Shown here piece after piece: positions 1 to 11,141 of a stretch of DNA of 64,000 bases (position 1 is its first letter; each line of letters begins with the position of its first letter). Source of the DNA: Hydrogenophilales bacterium 16-64-46 (lineage in GTDB: Bacteria > Pseudomonadota > Gammaproteobacteria > Burkholderiales > Thiobacillaceae). The stretch lies in assembly GCA_002281775.1 (NCBI GenBank), contig NCGY01000004.1, positions 124,001 to 188,000 of the forward strand, in the 5' to 3' direction. The notes beneath the pieces are model-generated. The model worked only from the letters and a program-made list of their open reading frames with translations, had not been told where the DNA came from and searched no databases. The position numbers and the translations under genes are program-made.

Positions 1-767
1 TCGCCGCTGTCGGGGTCGAACAGCACCGTCGCCTGTTCGATGCGGCCGCCGTCTTCCAGCGTCTCGATCTGCCAGCGCACCTCGTAGTCGATCGCCTGCT
101 GCAGGAACTTGAACGAGTTGAGGTTCTTGATCTCGCGGCGGGTGCCGAATTCGGCCTGCCCGACGGGACGCACCGAGACGTTGGCGTCGACGCGGAACGA
201 GCCTTCCATCATGTTGCCGTCGCAGATGCCGATCCAGGTCACCAGGGTGTGCAGGGCCTTCGCATACGCTACGGCCTCGGCGGAGGAACGCATGTCGGGC
301 TCGGAGACGATTTCCAGCAGCGGCGTGCCGGCGCGGTTCAGGTCGATGCCGGTCATGCCGTGGAAGTCCTCGTGCAGCGACTTGCCGGCGTCTTCCTCCA
401 TGTGCGCGCGGGTCAGGCGGACGGTCTTTTCCTCACCGTCCACGACGATCTTCAGCGCGCCGCCTTCGACGATGGGTTGGGCCAGCTGACTGATCTGGTA
501 ACCCTTGGGAAGGTCCGGATAGAAGTAATTCTTGCGATCGAAAATGTTCACACGGTTGAGTGTTGCACCAATGGCGAGGCCGAACTTGATCGCGCATTCC
601 ACCGCGCCCTTGTTCAGCACCGGCAGCACGCCGGGCAGAGCGATGTCGACGGCGCTGGCCTGGGTGTTGGGCGCGGCCCCGAAGGCGGTGCTGCTACCGG
701 AGAAGATTTTGGAACGGGTGGCGAGCTGGGTGTGGACTTCCAGCCCGATGACGGTTTCCCATTTCAT
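1..767 (-). CDS. gatB: Asp/Glu-tRNA amidotransferase subunit B (partial)
   Basis: GatB is the kinase/tRNA-binding subunit of the GatCAB amidotransferase, which converts Glu-tRNA(Gln) (and Asp-tRNA(Asn)) to the amidated form using ammonia from GatA. The N-terminal 255 codons are present; the gene runs off the left edge. The start [15 protein letters not shown] matches the conserved GatB N-terminus. Its ATG at 767 overlaps the gatA TGA (ATGA), so translation is probably coupled. It is the last gene seen of a minus-strand gatC-gatA-gatB operon. Family assignment is firm; the C-terminal tail domain is outside the window. Confidence 0.95.
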   Translation of the reverse strand, partial: MKWETVIGLEVHTQLATRSKIFSGSSTAFGAAPNTQASAVDIALPGVLPVLNKGAVECAIKFGLAIGATLNRVNIFDRKNYFYPDLPKGYQISQLAQPIVEGGALKIVVDGEEKTVRLTRAHMEEDAGKSLHEDFHGMTGIDLNRAGTPLLEIVSEPDMRSSAEAVAYAKALHTLVTWIGICDGNMMEGSFRVDANVSVRPVGQAEFGTRREIKNLNSFKFLQQAIDYEVRWQIETLEDGGRIEQATVLFDPDSG

Positions 768-2226
768 GGCAGGAGACCCTCCGGACGGCGGATGTGCCAG
801 TCGGTGGCGCGCTGGTACTGATGCGCGACGTTCAACATCTTCGCCTCGGAAAAATAATTCCCGACGAGCTGCAGGCCGATGGGGAGACTGGCTGAATCGA
901 AGCCGCACGGCAGGCTCATGCCGGGCAGCCCGGCAAGGTTGGCGGGAATGGTGTAGAGGTCGTTCAGGTACATTTCCACCGGGTCGTCGGATTTTTCACC
1001 CAGTTTGAACGCGGTGCCCGGGGCGGTGGGGCCGAGGATCACATCGCAGACCTTGAAGGCCTCGGCAAAGTCGTCCGCGATCAGACGGCGGATTTTTTGC
1101 GCCTGGAGATAGTAGGCGTCGTAATAGCCGTGGCTCAGCACGTAGGCCCCGATGAGGATGCGGCGCTTGACCTCCGCGCCAAAGCCCTGTGCGCGCGTCT
1201 TGGCATACATGTCGTTCAGGTCGGTGTACTCGGGCGCGCGGTAGCCGTAGCGCACGCCGTCGAAGCGCGACAGGTTGGACGAGGCTTCGGCCGGCGCGAG
1301 CACGTAATAGACCGGGATCGCTAGTCCGGCGTTGGCGAGCGAGACCTCGACGGTGGTTGCGCCGAGCTTTTTCAGCTCGCTGACCGCCGCTTCCACGGCT
1401 CGGGCAACGTCGTTGTTCAGGCCTTCGGCGAAGAATTCCTTCGGCAGGCCCACGCGCAATCCACTCAGGGGCTGGTCGAGATCGCGCGCGTAGTCTTCCT
1501 TGTCGCGTTCCAGACTGGTGGAGTCGTTCGGGTCAAAGCCCGTCATCACGTTCAGCAGCAGGGCGCAGTCCTCGGCGGATTTCGCCATCGGCCCCGCCTG
1601 ATCCAGGCTGGAGGCAAACGCGATCATGCCGTAGCGCGACACCAGGCCATAAGTGGGCTTCAAGCCGGTGATGCCGGCAAAGGCCGCTGGCTGGCGGATC
1701 GAGCCGCCGGTGTCGGTGCCGGTGGCGGCAGGGGCCATGCGCGCGGCGATGCAGGCTGCTGCGCCACCGGAAGAGCCGCCGGGTACGCGGGCAGTGTCCC
1801 AGGGGTTTTTCACCGGGCCGAAGTAGGAGGTTTCGTTCGACGAGCCCATAGCAAACTCGTCCATATTGGTTTTGCCAAGCGAGGGCATCCCGGCCGCCTT
1901 GAAACGCTGGATGACGTGGGCGTCGTAGGGAGCAACGAAGTTGGACAGCATTTTCGAGCCGCAGGTGGTCAACCAGCCGTCGGTGCAGAAAATGTCCTTG
2001 TGCGCGATGGGTACGCCGGTGAGAGGGGCGGCGCGGCCCGATGCGATCAGCGCATCGGCGGCGGCGGCCTCGGCGAGGCTCTTGTCGGCATCGACCGTGA
2101 CAAAGGCGTTGATCGAGGGATTCAGCGCGTTGATACGGTCGAGGAAATGCTGCGTCAGTTCGCGGCTGGACACGGATTTGCCGGCCAGTTGCGCGGCCAG
2201 TGCGGCGAGGGAGGCGTCGGTGAAAC

Positions 2227-2230
<4 letters not shown>
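764..2230 (-). CDS. gatA: Asp/Glu-tRNA amidotransferase subunit A
   Basis: GatA is the amidase-signature subunit that hydrolyses glutamine and passes ammonia to GatB. At 488 residues it has the usual length. The Ser-cisSer-Lys triad can be read: Lys in AHKDIF, cis-Ser in the GGSSGG stretch, and the nucleophile Ser in [11 protein letters not shown]. The start [15 protein letters not shown] overlaps the end of gatC by 4 bases and the stop overlaps gatB by 3, so the three genes form a tightly coupled minus-strand operon. Confidence 0.97.
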
Positions 2231-3655
<1,425 letters not shown>

Positions 3656-3685
3656 ACCCGCGCCTGATCCGGTCCTGAGCGCGCC

Positions 3686-4531
3686 ATGGCTGTTCCGGGT
3701 CAACTCACCTTCGCCCGCCGGCTGGGGCCGGCGACACGCCTCGCGATCTGGCTCGTCATCGGCGTTGCCTGCGTCGTGCTCGACGTCCGCTACCGGGCGA
3801 TGGAAGGGCTGCGCAGCGGCCTGTCCCTGACGCTGCATCCCGTGCGCGTCGCCCTGCGCGCGCCGGGCGACGTGGCGAGCGAAATCGCCGGCTTCTTCAC
3901 CCGCCACCGTTTGCTGCAACAGGAGCGCGACGCCCTCGCCGCTGAGCGCAGCCGGCTCGCTCTGACCGCCAACACCGCCCGTGACCTGCAACGGGAAAAC
4001 GACGAACTGCGCGCCCTGCTGGCGATGCGCACCCGTCCCGGGCAGCAACTGGTGCGCGCGGCGCTGCTGTACCAGGGACACGACTGGTTCGGGCAGAAGA
4101 TCGTGCTCGACCGCGGCGCGAGCGACGGCCTGCGCAACGGCCTGCCGGTGGTCGACGCGAGCGGCCTGCTGGGACAGGTGAGCCGGGTGTATCCGGGGTC
4201 GAGCGAGGTCAACCTGGTGACGAGTCCAGGCCAGCTCACGCCGGTGATGATCGAGCGTACCGGTCAGCGCGGCCTGGTCGCCGGGCTCGGGCAGGGCCGG
4301 CTGGAATTGCGCTACATGCCGTCGCAGACCGATGTGCGGGTGGGCGACCGGCTGGTCACCTCGGGGATCGATCGCGTCTATCCGGCAGCGGTGCCGGTGG
4401 CGCGCGTGACGCGCATCGGGCGGCCGCAGGCCGGTCCCTATCTGCGCATCGAGGGCCGGCCGCTGGCTGGCCTGGAGCGCAGCCGTGCGGTCCTGATTCT
4501 GGTTGCCCAGCCTGTGACGGTGCAACCATGA
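3686..4531 (+). CDS. mreC: Rod shape-determining protein MreC
   Basis: MreC is the periplasmic scaffold that links MreB to PBP2 and RodA. The 281-residue protein has one N-terminal membrane helix (about residues 15-35, LAIWLVIGVACVVLDV), a coiled coil at about 65-110 and the beta-barrel MreC domain (LVRAALLYQGHDWFGQKIVL). Its stop overlaps the start of mreD by 4 bases. Confidence 0.96.
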   Translation: MAVPGQLTFARRLGPATRLAIWLVIGVACVVLDVRYRAMEGLRSGLSLTLHPVRVALRAPGDVASEIAGFFTRHRLLQQERDALAAERSRLALTANTARDLQRENDELRALLAMRTRPGQQLVRAALLYQGHDWFGQKIVLDRGASDGLRNGLPVVDASGLLGQVSRVYPGSSEVNLVTSPGQLTPVMIERTGQRGLVAGLGQGRLELRYMPSQTDVRVGDRLVTSGIDRVYPAAVPVARVTRIGRPQAGPYLRIEGRPLAGLERSRAVLILVAQPVTVQP

Positions 4532-5025
4532 GCATGCCGCGCGAAACCGGCAGCTGGGGCCGGGTGCTGGGCACGCTGGCACTTGCGGTGGGGCTCACGC
4601 AGTTGCCCTGGTCGGGGTGGGCGCTCATCGTGCGGCCGGACTTCCTGCTGGTGACCGTGCTGTTCTGGGTGTTGCACCGGCCCGAGCGTATCGGCTTCGG
4701 TGCCGCGTTCACGCTCGGACTGCTGGCGGATTTCCAGGACGGTGCCGTGTTCGGCCAGCACGCCATCGCCTACGTGCTGGCGGTCTACGCCGTGCTCTAC
4801 CTACGTTTGCGGCTGCTGCAATTCGATCCGCTGCGGCAGGCGGCGCAGATGTTCCCGATCCTGCTCGCGGCCCAGCTGACGGTGCTGCTGGTGGGCTGGC
4901 TGGCGGTCCGGCCGCCGGTCGGCCTGGCGATCCTGCTGCCTGTGCTGAGCAGCACCGTGCTGTGGCTCCTGATCGCGCTGTGGCAGCGTGCCTGGCACGG
5001 CAAGGGGATGCGGGGGGCGGAATGA
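4528..5025 (+). CDS. mreD: Rod shape-determining protein MreD
   Basis: MreD is the small polytopic membrane protein of the elongasome. The product is 165 residues with about five hydrophobic helices and the family stretch VRPDFLLVTVLFWVLHRPER followed by GLLADFQDGAVFGQHA. It overlaps mreC at its start and mrdA at its end (ATGA at 5022-5025), so mreC, mreD and mrdA are probably translated as a coupled set. Confidence 0.94.
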   Translation: MSMPRETGSWGRVLGTLALAVGLTQLPWSGWALIVRPDFLLVTVLFWVLHRPERIGFGAAFTLGLLADFQDGAVFGQHAIAYVLAVYAVLYLRLRLLQFDPLRQAAQMFPILLAAQLTVLLVGWLAVRPPVGLAILLPVLSSTVLWLLIALWQRAWHGKGMRGAE

Positions 5026-6911
5026 ACTTCGCCGCGCTGAAGGACCTGGATCGCGAGCTGGCGCGTTTCCGACGCCGCATCCGGATCGGGGCGGTGTTTG
5101 TCGGGCTGCTCGCGCTGCTGCTGCTGGCGCGTGCCTACTATCTCCAGATCGTGCGCCACGACCATTACGTGGAGCGCGCCGAGAGCAACCGCATCTCGCT
5201 GGTGCCCACCGCGCCCAACCGGGGGCTGATCTATGACCGGCACGGCCGCATCCTGGCGGAGAACTATTCCGCCTACACACTGGAAGTCACGCGCGAACGT
5301 ACCCATGATCTGGAGGCCACGCTGGCCGAAGTGGGCAAGCTCATCGAGATCACGCCGGGGCAGTTGCGGCGCTTTCGCCGACTGCTCGCCGAATCGCACG
5401 AATTCGAGACTGTGCCCCTGAAAAGCAAGCTCACCGACGAGGAGGTGGCGGTGCTGGCAGCCAACCGTTACCGCCTGCCAGGCATCGAGGTGAAGGCGCG
5501 ACTGTTCCGCAACTATCAGGCTGGGCCGGGCATGGCGCACGTGGTGGGCTACATCGGCCGCATCAACGACCGCGACCTGAAAAACCTGCGCGAGTCTGGC
5601 CGGGACAGTAACTACAAGGGCAGCGTCCACATCGGCAAGACCGGGCTCGAGCAGAGCTACGAAACCCTGCTGCACGGCCGCACCGGTTTCGACCAGATGG
5701 AAACCGACGCCTCCGGGCGCGCGGTGCGGATGCTGTCGCGGGTGTCGCCGGTGCCGGGCAAGGACTTGCGCCTGCATCTCGACCGGGAATTGCAGGCGGT
5801 GGCGGAACACGCTTTCGGCGACTATCTGGGCGGGCTGGTGGCGCTCGACCCGGATACCGGCGGCGTGCTCGCGCTGGTGTCCAGACCGGGCTTTGATCCC
5901 AATCTCTTCATCGACGGTATCGACCCGGAAACCTGGAAGTCGCTGAACGAGTCGCCCGATCGTCCCATGGTCAACCGCGCGCTGCGCGGCATCTACCCGC
6001 CGGGGTCAACGATCAAGCCGCTGATGGCGCTGGCGGGGCTGGAGCTGGGCTTGCGCAAACCGGCGGATGCGTTTCTCGACCCCGGCTATTACAGCCTGCC
6101 CAACAGCCGCCACCGCTTCCGCGACTGGAAACCGCAGGGCCACGGCGTGGTCGACCTGCGCCGCTCGATCTCGCAGTCCTGCGACGTGTATTACTACCGG
6201 CTGGCGGTGGACATGGGCATCGACCGCATGCACGACTACCTGGCGAAATTCGGCCTGGGCGAAAAGACCGGGATCGATCTCGACAACGAGTCGAGCGGTT
6301 TGCTGCCGTCGCGCGAATGGAAGCAGCGCCGCTGGAAGAAAACCTGGTACCCCGGCGAGACGGTGATCGCCGGCATCGGCCAGGGCTACCACCTCACCAC
6401 GCCTGTCCAGCTGGCGGTGATGACCGCGATGCTCGCCAACGGCGGGCGGCGCATCGAACCGCGTCTGGTGGCCGCCGTGCGCGACCCGGTCACGCATTTC
6501 TGGCAGCCGCTGGCCCCCGCGCTGCGCGGACAGATTGCCATCGACCCGGCGAATCTGGCCGTGGTGCGCGAGGGTATGCTGGACGTGACGCGGCCGGGCG
6601 GGACAGCTTCTGCCTCGGCGGCGGGCGCGCCCTATACCATCGCCGGCAAGACCGGCACCGCGCAGGTGGTCGGCATCAAGCAGGGCGCGCGCTACGACGC
6701 CAGCAAACTGGCACGCCAGCATCGCGACCACGCGCTCTTCATTGCCTACGCGCCGGCCGACAAGCCGACCATTGCCATCGCGGTGATGGTGGAAAACGGC
6801 GGCTCGGGCAGCGGCACCGCCGCGCCCATCGCGCGGGCGGTGTTCGATTACTACCTCACCGGCAAGCGGCCCGGTGACATGAAACCGGAGGCGACGGATG
6901 GCACGGACTGA
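5022..6911 (+). CDS. mrdA: Penicillin-binding protein 2 (elongation transpeptidase)
   Basis: PBP2 is the DD-transpeptidase of lateral wall synthesis and works with RodA. The 629-residue protein has an N-terminal membrane helix (about residues 20-42), the dimerisation domain with RGLIYDRHGRILAEN, and the transpeptidase domain. Active-site motifs are intact: SxxK in PPGSTIKPLM, the second motif SCD in SISQSCDVYYY (usual for PBP2), and KTG in AGKTGTAQVVG. The ATG at 5022 overlaps the mreD stop; the frame remains open further upstream inside mreD but that part is not PBP2-like. The 3' end overlaps rodA by 14 bases. Confidence 0.97.
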   Translation: MNFAALKDLDRELARFRRRIRIGAVFVGLLALLLLARAYYLQIVRHDHYVERAESNRISLVPTAPNRGLIYDRHGRILAENYSAYTLEVTRERTHDLEATLAEVGKLIEITPGQLRRFRRLLAESHEFETVPLKSKLTDEEVAVLAANRYRLPGIEVKARLFRNYQAGPGMAHVVGYIGRINDRDLKNLRESGRDSNYKGSVHIGKTGLEQSYETLLHGRTGFDQMETDASGRAVRMLSRVSPVPGKDLRLHLDRELQAVAEHAFGDYLGGLVALDPDTGGVLALVSRPGFDPNLFIDGIDPETWKSLNESPDRPMVNRALRGIYPPGSTIKPLMALAGLELGLRKPADAFLDPGYYSLPNSRHRFRDWKPQGHGVVDLRRSISQSCDVYYYRLAVDMGIDRMHDYLAKFGLGEKTGIDLDNESSGLLPSREWKQRRWKKTWYPGETVIAGIGQGYHLTTPVQLAVMTAMLANGGRRIEPRLVAAVRDPVTHFWQPLAPALRGQIAIDPANLAVVREGMLDVTRPGGTASASAAGAPYTIAGKTGTAQVVGIKQGARYDASKLARQHRDHALFIAYAPADKPTIAIAVMVENGGSGSGTAAPIARAVFDYYLTGKRPGDMKPEATDGTD

Positions 6912-7998
6912 CGGCTGGCTGATGCGCAGGCTGCGCCATCTCGATCCCATCCTGCTGCTCCTGGTGTTGGCACTGCTCGGCATCAGCCTGGCGGTGGTGA
7001 CCAGTGCTTCGGGGCAGAGCCCGGCTCGCATCACCGGGCATCTCGTCAACATGGGCATTGCCCTTACCCTGATGGTGGCCGTGGCCAATGTGCCGCCCCA
7101 CCTCCTGTCCAAGATTGGCCCGCCTTTGTATGCGACGGGCGTGGTGCTGCTTGTCGGCGTGGCGCTGTTCGGCGAGATCCGCAACGGCTCGCGACGTTGG
7201 CTCGATTTCGGCGTGATGGCCTTCCAGCCGTCCGAACTGCTGAAACTCGCGTTGCCACTGATGCTGGCGTGGTATTTCCAGCGCAACGAGGCCGTGCTGC
7301 GGGCGAAGCATTTTCTCGTTGCGGGAGCGTTGCTGCTCGTACCCTTCGCGCTGATCCTGCGTCAGCCTGATCTGGGCACGGCGCTGATGATCGGCGCGTC
7401 GGGCTTCTATCTGCTGTTCTTTGCCGGCCTGCCGTGGAAGGTGATCCTCGGCGGTGGCGCGCTCGCGGCGGCGAGCCTGCCGGTGGTATGGCATTTCCTG
7501 CACGATTACCAGCAACGGCGGGTGCTGACCCTGCTCGATCCGACCGCCGACCCGCTCGGCGACGGCTACCACATCATCCAGTCGACCATCGCCATCGGTT
7601 CGGGCGGGTTGTTCGGCAAGGGCTGGATGGCGGGCACGCAGAACCAGCTCGATTTCATTCCCGAGCGCACTACCGATTTCGTCTTTGCCGTGTTCGGCGA
7701 GGAATTCGGCTACGTCGGTGCGATCCTGCTGGTGGCTCTGTACCTGGCCGTGATCGCGCGTGGGCTGGTCATCGCCGGGCGCGCGCCGACGCAATTCGGC
7801 CGGCTGATGGCGGCCACCCTGTCGCTGAACCTTTTCACCTATGTCTTCGTCAACATGGGCATGGTGTCGGGCATCCTGCCGGTGGTGGGTGTGCCGTTGC
7901 CGCTGATGAGCTACGGCGGCACCTCGCTGGTGACCCTGCTCCTGGGCATGGGCATTCTCATGAGCGTGGCAACACACCGCCAACTCAACAAGACCTGA
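6898..7998 (+). CDS. rodA: Rod shape protein RodA, peptidoglycan glycosyltransferase
   Basis: RodA is the SEDS-family polymerase that makes glycan strands from lipid II in partnership with PBP2. The product is 366 residues with about ten membrane helices. SEDS signatures are visible: RQPDLGTALMI (the conserved Asp region), ERTTDFVFAVFGEEFGYVG, and PVVGVPLPLMSYGGTS near the C-terminus. The start overlaps mrdA by 14 bases. Confidence 0.97.
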   Translation: MARTDGWLMRRLRHLDPILLLLVLALLGISLAVVTSASGQSPARITGHLVNMGIALTLMVAVANVPPHLLSKIGPPLYATGVVLLVGVALFGEIRNGSRRWLDFGVMAFQPSELLKLALPLMLAWYFQRNEAVLRAKHFLVAGALLLVPFALILRQPDLGTALMIGASGFYLLFFAGLPWKVILGGGALAAASLPVVWHFLHDYQQRRVLTLLDPTADPLGDGYHIIQSTIAIGSGGLFGKGWMAGTQNQLDFIPERTTDFVFAVFGEEFGYVGAILLVALYLAVIARGLVIAGRAPTQFGRLMAATLSLNLFTYVFVNMGMVSGILPVVGVPLPLMSYGGTSLVTLLLGMGILMSVATHRQLNKT

Positions 7999-8014
7999 GC
8001 GGTAAAATCCCTGC

Positions 8015-8848
8015 ATGAAAGTTTTCCTGACCGCTGCGCTTTGCGCACTGATCCTGGCCGGATGCGGCGTCAACCCACCCGTATCCGGGCCGGCTGCCAA
8101 GGCCGGGCCGCCCGCCGCCACGGCGAAGTCGGGCGGCTATTACCTCGACGATGGCCCGCCCGCCCACCCGCCGGCAGACCTCGACGCCGTGCCGGACGCG
8201 GTGCCGCGTGCCGAGCCACTGCACCGCTTTGCCAACCGTACCTACGTGGCGCTGGGCAATACCTATACACCGCAGACCGAGCGGCGGGCACACAGCGAAG
8301 AGGGCCTGGCGTCGTGGTACGGGCGGCGCTTCCACGGCAAGAAGACCGCGTCGGGCGAGTTGTACGACATGTACGCCATGACCGCAGCACACCCCACTCT
8401 GCCGATTCCCAGCTATGCGCGCGTGACCGCGCTGGGTTCCGGCAAATCGGTGGTGGTGCGCATCAACGACCGCGGACCCTTCCACAGCAAGCGCATCATC
8501 GACCTGTCCTACACCGCCGCGCACAAGCTTGGCTACGTCGGGGCCGGCAGCGCCCGGGTACGGGTGGAAAGCCTCGACCCCGCCGCTTACGACACCCAGG
8601 GCGAGGCGCTGGCAGGCGGCCTGTATCTGCAACTGGGTGCGTTTTCCCGTGAGAAAAACGCGCGTGCTCTGCGCGATCGTGTGCGCAATGCACTGGAACT
8701 GACGGACGAACAGACCCGCCTGGTGCTCACCGGCGCACTGCACCGGGTCCAGATCGGTCCCTATCCCGACGACGAGGCCGCCCGGATCGACCGGGCGCGG
8801 GTACGCGAGCATCTCGATCTGAATGCCGTGCTGGTCAGACGCGACTGA
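8015..8848 (+). CDS. rlpA: RlpA-like septal/endolytic lytic transglycosylase lipoprotein
   Basis: RlpA cleaves naked glycan strands and helps daughter-cell separation. The 277-residue protein begins with a lipoprotein signal (MKVFLTAALCALILAGC, Cys at residue 17). The double-psi beta-barrel domain (about residues 97-185) has GLASWYGRRFHGKKTASGE, TAAHPTLPIPSYARV and NDRGPFHSKRIIDLSY, carrying the Glu, His and Asp important in the family. A SPOR domain that binds denuded glycan follows (GLYLQLGAFSREKNA). Placement after rodA is typical of betaproteobacteria. Confidence 0.95.
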   Translation: MKVFLTAALCALILAGCGVNPPVSGPAAKAGPPAATAKSGGYYLDDGPPAHPPADLDAVPDAVPRAEPLHRFANRTYVALGNTYTPQTERRAHSEEGLASWYGRRFHGKKTASGELYDMYAMTAAHPTLPIPSYARVTALGSGKSVVVRINDRGPFHSKRIIDLSYTAAHKLGYVGAGSARVRVESLDPAAYDTQGEALAGGLYLQLGAFSREKNARALRDRVRNALELTDEQTRLVLTGALHRVQIGPYPDDEAARIDRARVREHLDLNAVLVRRD

Positions 8849-8865
8849 ACGCTTTGAGGAACTTC

Positions 8866-9984
8866 ATGAAAGCATTTTGGCTGGGGCTCGTGCTCCTGAT
8901 TTCGCTGCCGGCTGCGGCAGCCGACGCGCCGGCGGGTGTGCAGTCGCGCGCCTGGGTGGTGATCGACACGGTCAGCGGGCGCGAACTGGCCGGCCGCCAG
9001 GCCGACCTGCCGCTCGCGCCCGCCTCGCTCACACAGCTGATGACGGCCTATGTGCTGCTCGGCGACCTGAAGAAGAACAAGCTCTCTCTCGCCGAGACGG
9101 TGACAGTGCCGGAAATTGCCACCCAGGCCGACGGCGCGCGTATCTTCCTCAAGGCGGGCGACCCGGCGAGCGTCGATACCCTGATCCAGGCCATGCTCGT
9201 GCATTCGGCCACCGACGCTGTGCTCACGCTGGTGCAGGCGGTGGACGGCAGCGAAGCGAAATTCGTCGCGCGCATGAATGCCGAAGCCAAACGCCTGGGC
9301 ATGGTGCGCACCCGCTTCATGAACGCCACTGGCCTCACCGAACCGGGACACGAATCGAGCGCGCGTGACCTGGCGATCCTGTCGCGCGCGCTGATTCGTG
9401 ATTTTCCTGATCGCCTGGGCTGGTTCGCGCAGAAGGAAGTGGCCTACAACGGACTCACGCATTACAACGCCAATCGCCTGCTGTGGCGCGACAGCACCGT
9501 CGATGGCCTGAAGGTGGGGCGCACGGTGCAGGCGGGCTATTGCATGGCGGCGTCGGCGCGGCGCGGCGCGCAAGGCCGCATCGCCATCGTGCTGGGCGCG
9601 CGCAGCGATGCCCAGCGCACGCAGGATGCGTTGAAGCTGCTCAATTTCGCCTTCGAGAATTTCGACAGCGCCTTGCTCTATCGCGCCGGCAAGGCGGTCA
9701 AGACGATCGAGGTCTACCGTGGTGCGCGTGCTTCGGTGAATCTGGGTTTCCAGCAGGATTTCCATCTGCTGGCGCCGCGTGGCGCACTGTCCCGGATCCA
9801 GGCCCAGGTCATCACCCAGCAGCCGGTGGTTGCACCGATCCGGCGCGGGCAACGCCTCGGTACCCTGCGCCTCACGCTCGACGGTGAAGCTCTCGGTGAC
9901 TATCCGCTGGTGGCGCTGCACGAGGTGGCGGTGGCCGGCATTTTCGGGCGCGGCTGGGATTCGATCCGGTTGATGTTCCAATGA
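8866..9984 (+). CDS. D-Ala-D-Ala carboxypeptidase (PBP5/6 family) homologue lacking the active-site motifs
   Basis: The fold and length (372 residues) match secreted low-molecular-mass PBPs (DacA/DacC, S11 peptidases). There is a signal peptide ending AAAAD, a peptidase domain to about residue 270 and the C-terminal PBP5 beta domain. All three catalytic motifs are changed. SxxK reads S54-L-T-Q57 (ASLTQLMTAYV; normally SLTK). SxN reads S114-A-T116 (normally SGN). KTG reads K216-V-G218 in DGLKVGRTVQAGYC. Loss of the general-base Lys should abolish acylation, so a structural or substrate-sensing role is more likely than carboxypeptidase activity (inference). ATG 8866 is preferred over TTG 8854 because GAGGA lies 5 bases before it. 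The gene overlaps dat by 4 bases, and its frame and codon use look normal, so it is not a plain pseudogene. Confidence 0.9.
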   Translation: MKAFWLGLVLLISLPAAAADAPAGVQSRAWVVIDTVSGRELAGRQADLPLAPASLTQLMTAYVLLGDLKKNKLSLAETVTVPEIATQADGARIFLKAGDPASVDTLIQAMLVHSATDAVLTLVQAVDGSEAKFVARMNAEAKRLGMVRTRFMNATGLTEPGHESSARDLAILSRALIRDFPDRLGWFAQKEVAYNGLTHYNANRLLWRDSTVDGLKVGRTVQAGYCMAASARRGAQGRIAIVLGARSDAQRTQDALKLLNFAFENFDSALLYRAGKAVKTIEVYRGARASVNLGFQQDFHLLAPRGALSRIQAQVITQQPVVAPIRRGQRLGTLRLTLDGEALGDYPLVALHEVAVAGIFGRGWDSIRLMFQ

Positions 9985-10847
9985 ACGAGGTCTGGCTCAA
10001 CGGCCAGTTTGTGCCAGCCGACGCAGCGCGCGTGTCGGTGTTCGATCGGGGCTTCCTGCTGGGCGACGGCGTCTACGAAATCGTGCCGGTGTACTCGCGC
10101 AACCCCTTCCGCCTCGACGAACATCTGGCGCGCCTGCAACACAGCCTCGACGGCATCCGTCTCGCCAATCCGCATGGGCTCGATGTCTGGCGGCGCGCGT
10201 TGCTGGAACTGGCGGCGCGCCAGGATTTCGCCGATCAGTCGCTGCTGATCCAGGTCACACGCGGCGTGCCGCTGCCCGGCCAGCCCTTGCGTGATCACGC
10301 TTTTCCCCGGGGGGGTGCGCCAACCGTGCTGGCCTTCGCGCAGCCGCTGGTGCCACCGACCGACGCGCAGAAGGCCACTGGCGTGTGCGCGATCACCGCA
10401 CCGGATCCGCGCTGGCAGCGCTGCGATCTCAAGGTGATTTCCCTCATGGCCAATGTGCTCATGCGGCAGCAGGCGGTGGCGGTGGAGTGCGCCGAAACCG
10501 TGTTCCTCCGTGACGGCCTGCTCACCGAGGGCGCGGCAAGCAACATTTTCGTGGTGCGGGAAGGCTCGCTGTGCACGCCCGCGCCGTCCACCCACATGCT
10601 CACCGGCATCACCTACGATGTGGTGCTGGAACTGGCGGCGCGTCATGGCATTCCGGCGCGTGTGAGCGAGGTGACGGAGGCTGAGCTGCGCAGCGCAGAC
10701 GAAGTCTGGATGACCTCGTCGACCAAGGAGATCATGCCCGTCGTCATGCTCGACGATGTGCCCGTCGGCAGCGGAGAGCCGGGGCCGGTGGCACGCCAGA
10801 TGGATGCGTTGTACCAGCAATTCAAACAGGACGTGATGCGAGGATGA
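9981..10847 (+). CDS. dat: D-amino-acid (D-alanine) transaminase
   Basis: This is a PLP-dependent fold-type IV aminotransferase that interconverts D-alanine and 2-oxoglutarate with pyruvate and D-glutamate, supplying D-amino acids for peptidoglycan. The product is 288 residues. Family features are VFDRGFLLGDGVYEIVPVYS near the N-terminus, the PLP Lys in RCDLKVISLMANVLM, ETVFLRDGLLTEGAASNIFV, and TSSTKEIMPVV. Branched-chain or aminodeoxychorismate lyase activity cannot be excluded, but the N-terminal pattern and cell-wall neighbours favour D-Ala transaminase. The ATG overlaps the stop of the preceding DD-peptidase homologue (ATGA). Confidence 0.9.
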   Translation: MNEVWLNGQFVPADAARVSVFDRGFLLGDGVYEIVPVYSRNPFRLDEHLARLQHSLDGIRLANPHGLDVWRRALLELAARQDFADQSLLIQVTRGVPLPGQPLRDHAFPRGGAPTVLAFAQPLVPPTDAQKATGVCAITAPDPRWQRCDLKVISLMANVLMRQQAVAVECAETVFLRDGLLTEGAASNIFVVREGSLCTPAPSTHMLTGITYDVVLELAARHGIPARVSEVTEAELRSADEVWMTSSTKEIMPVVMLDDVPVGSGEPGPVARQMDALYQQFKQDVMRG

Positions 10848-10874
10848 TCCCAGGATGATTAGCGAGGCCCGGAC

Positions 10875-11141
10875 ATGAGCGAACAGGACACCCTGCTGGT
10901 GTTTCCCACCGATTTCCCGATCAAGATCATGGGCGAGCGGCGGGATGACTTTGCCCACACCATGGTCGAGCTGGTGCGCCGCCATGCCCCCGACTTCCAG
11001 CCCGAAACCGTGGAAATGCGCGCCTCGTCGAGCGGCAATTACCTGTCCGTCACCTGCGTCGTGCGCGCCACGTCCAAGGCCCAGCTCGACGCGCTGTATC
11101 GCGAGATCACCGCGCACCCCTGGGTGAAGATGGCGCTCTAG
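10875..11141 (+). CDS. ybeD: YbeD family protein (DUF493)
   Basis: A small 88-residue ACT-like protein of the YbeD/DUF493 family, with [19 protein letters not shown] and the closing [21 protein letters not shown]. Its biochemical role is not established. In enterobacteria and betaproteobacteria it sits between dacA/dat and lipB, as here, suggesting a link with lipoate or cell-wall metabolism. The final base of its TAG is also the first base of the GTG start of lipB. Confidence 0.92.
   Translation: MSEQDTLLVFPTDFPIKIMGERRDDFAHTMVELVRRHAPDFQPETVEMRASSSGNYLSVTCVVRATSKAQLDALYREITAHPWVKMAL

Noticed and set aside
6150..6200. PBP2 second motif SCD instead of SxN as evidence of inactivity
   Set aside because: SCD/SSD is the normal second motif in PBP2, and SxxK and KTG are intact, so this enzyme is ordinary, unlike the neighbouring DD-peptidase homologue.
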